Positions 12,624-12,866 of a stretch of 12,866 nucleotides of DNA are shown here, piece by piece. The stretch's first letter is position 1, and every line of letters starts with the position of its first letter. Below the pieces are notes generated by a model, which was given only the letters and a program-made list of their open reading frames with translations, had not been told where the DNA came from and did no database searches. The DNA comes from an uncultured Clostridia bacterium (lineage in GTDB: Bacteria; Bacillota; Clostridia; Oscillospirales; Acutalibacteraceae). The DNA lies in NCBI GenBank assembly GCA_947628595.1, contig CANRAN010000025.1:1-12866 (forward strand), given 5' to 3'. A program made the position numbers and the translations under genes.

Positions 12624-12866
12624 TCATTTTGCGTACTCTATTGCTCTGCTCTCTCTGATTATATTTACCTTTATCTGACCGGGGTACTCAACCTCTTCTT
12701 CGATCCTCTTACAAATATTCCTTGCGAGCAATACCATATCATCATCCTTGATAACCTCGGGCTTTACAATAATACGTACCTCACGACCCGCCTGTATTGC
12801 AAAGCTTCTTTCAACTCCCTCATAAGATGAAGCAACCTCTTCAAGCTTTTCAAGTCTTTTGATATA
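12624..12866 (-). CDS. rny: Ribonuclease Y, C-terminal 80 residues (5' end outside window)
   Basis: The frame enters from the right edge and ends at TGA 12626-12624. The 80 residues (YIKRLEKLEEVASSYEGVER, then SFAIQAGREVRIIVKPEVIK, DDDMVLLARNICKRIEEEVE, and YPGQIKVNIIRESRAIEYAK at the end) match the RNase Y C-terminus, which follows the HD domain. The KVNIIRESRAIEYAK ending is diagnostic. RNase Y is a membrane-anchored endoribonuclease that starts decay of many mRNAs. The transmembrane helix, KH domain and HD active site lie outside the window. Its link to ymdB and spoVS downstream is the Bacillus order, broken here by the 272-aa gene. Confidence 0.96.
   Translation of the reverse strand, partial: YIKRLEKLEEVASSYEGVERSFAIQAGREVRIIVKPEVIKDDDMVLLARNICKRIEEEVEYPGQIKVNIIRESRAIEYAK

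Noticed and set aside
1..12866. Mobile elements or prophage
   Set aside because: No transposase, integrase or recombinase reading frame and no flanking inverted-repeat or target-duplication pattern was seen.

Overview
The window looks like chromosomal DNA of a low-GC, anaerobic, probably spore-forming Clostridia (Oscillospiraceae/Ruminococcus-like). This rests on AT-rich intergenic DNA, strong AGGAGG-type ribosome binding sites, a spoVS gene, the Firmicutes clusters rny-ymdB-spoVS and fakA(yloV)-recG, and an intracellular BspA-type leucine-rich-repeat protein with a zinc ribbon. Every credible gene is on the minus strand, so transcription runs from high to low coordinates. I see no tRNA, rRNA, CRISPR array, insertion sequence or phage gene.

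From right to left (5' to 3' of the genes): the last 80 codons of rny (RNase Y); a Cys-rich 272-aa protein of unknown function with a possible forespore-type promoter; ymdB (metallophosphoesterase) behind a near-consensus sigma-A promoter; spoVS with a GTG start and a perfect Shine-Dalgarno; then a terminator/promoter junction and a ~120-nt structured leader ahead of fakA (DAK2 fatty-acid kinase). After a terminator hairpin comes recG, followed at operon spacing (22 and 17 nt) by a SUKH/SMI1 protein and a stand-alone TipAS-domain protein. RecG handles stalled replication forks. Its two small followers belong to families linked to toxin immunity (SUKH) and drug recognition (TipAS), which is an unexpected combination.

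Further left, a ~95-nt intergenic stretch can fold into a 14-bp basal helix enclosing two hairpins, one with a GCAA (GNRA) loop. It lies directly upstream of a 101-aa Cys-rich protein, whose 3' side carries three hairpins ending in a terminator. Next comes an 842-aa modular protein: zinc ribbon, helical domain, acidic 23-residue repeats, Pro/Gln/Trp-rich 24-residue repeats, and ten uninterrupted 23-residue LRRs, with no signal peptide. A 95-aa charged protein follows. The left edge holds the first ~302 codons of a lipoprotein sugar-type ABC substrate-binding protein with a good sigma-A promoter.

The parts most likely to be undescribed are the two predicted structured RNAs (5020-5115 and 10145-10212), the modular repeat protein, and the recG-SUKH-TipAS arrangement. 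All structure and promoter calls were made by eye and were not computed.
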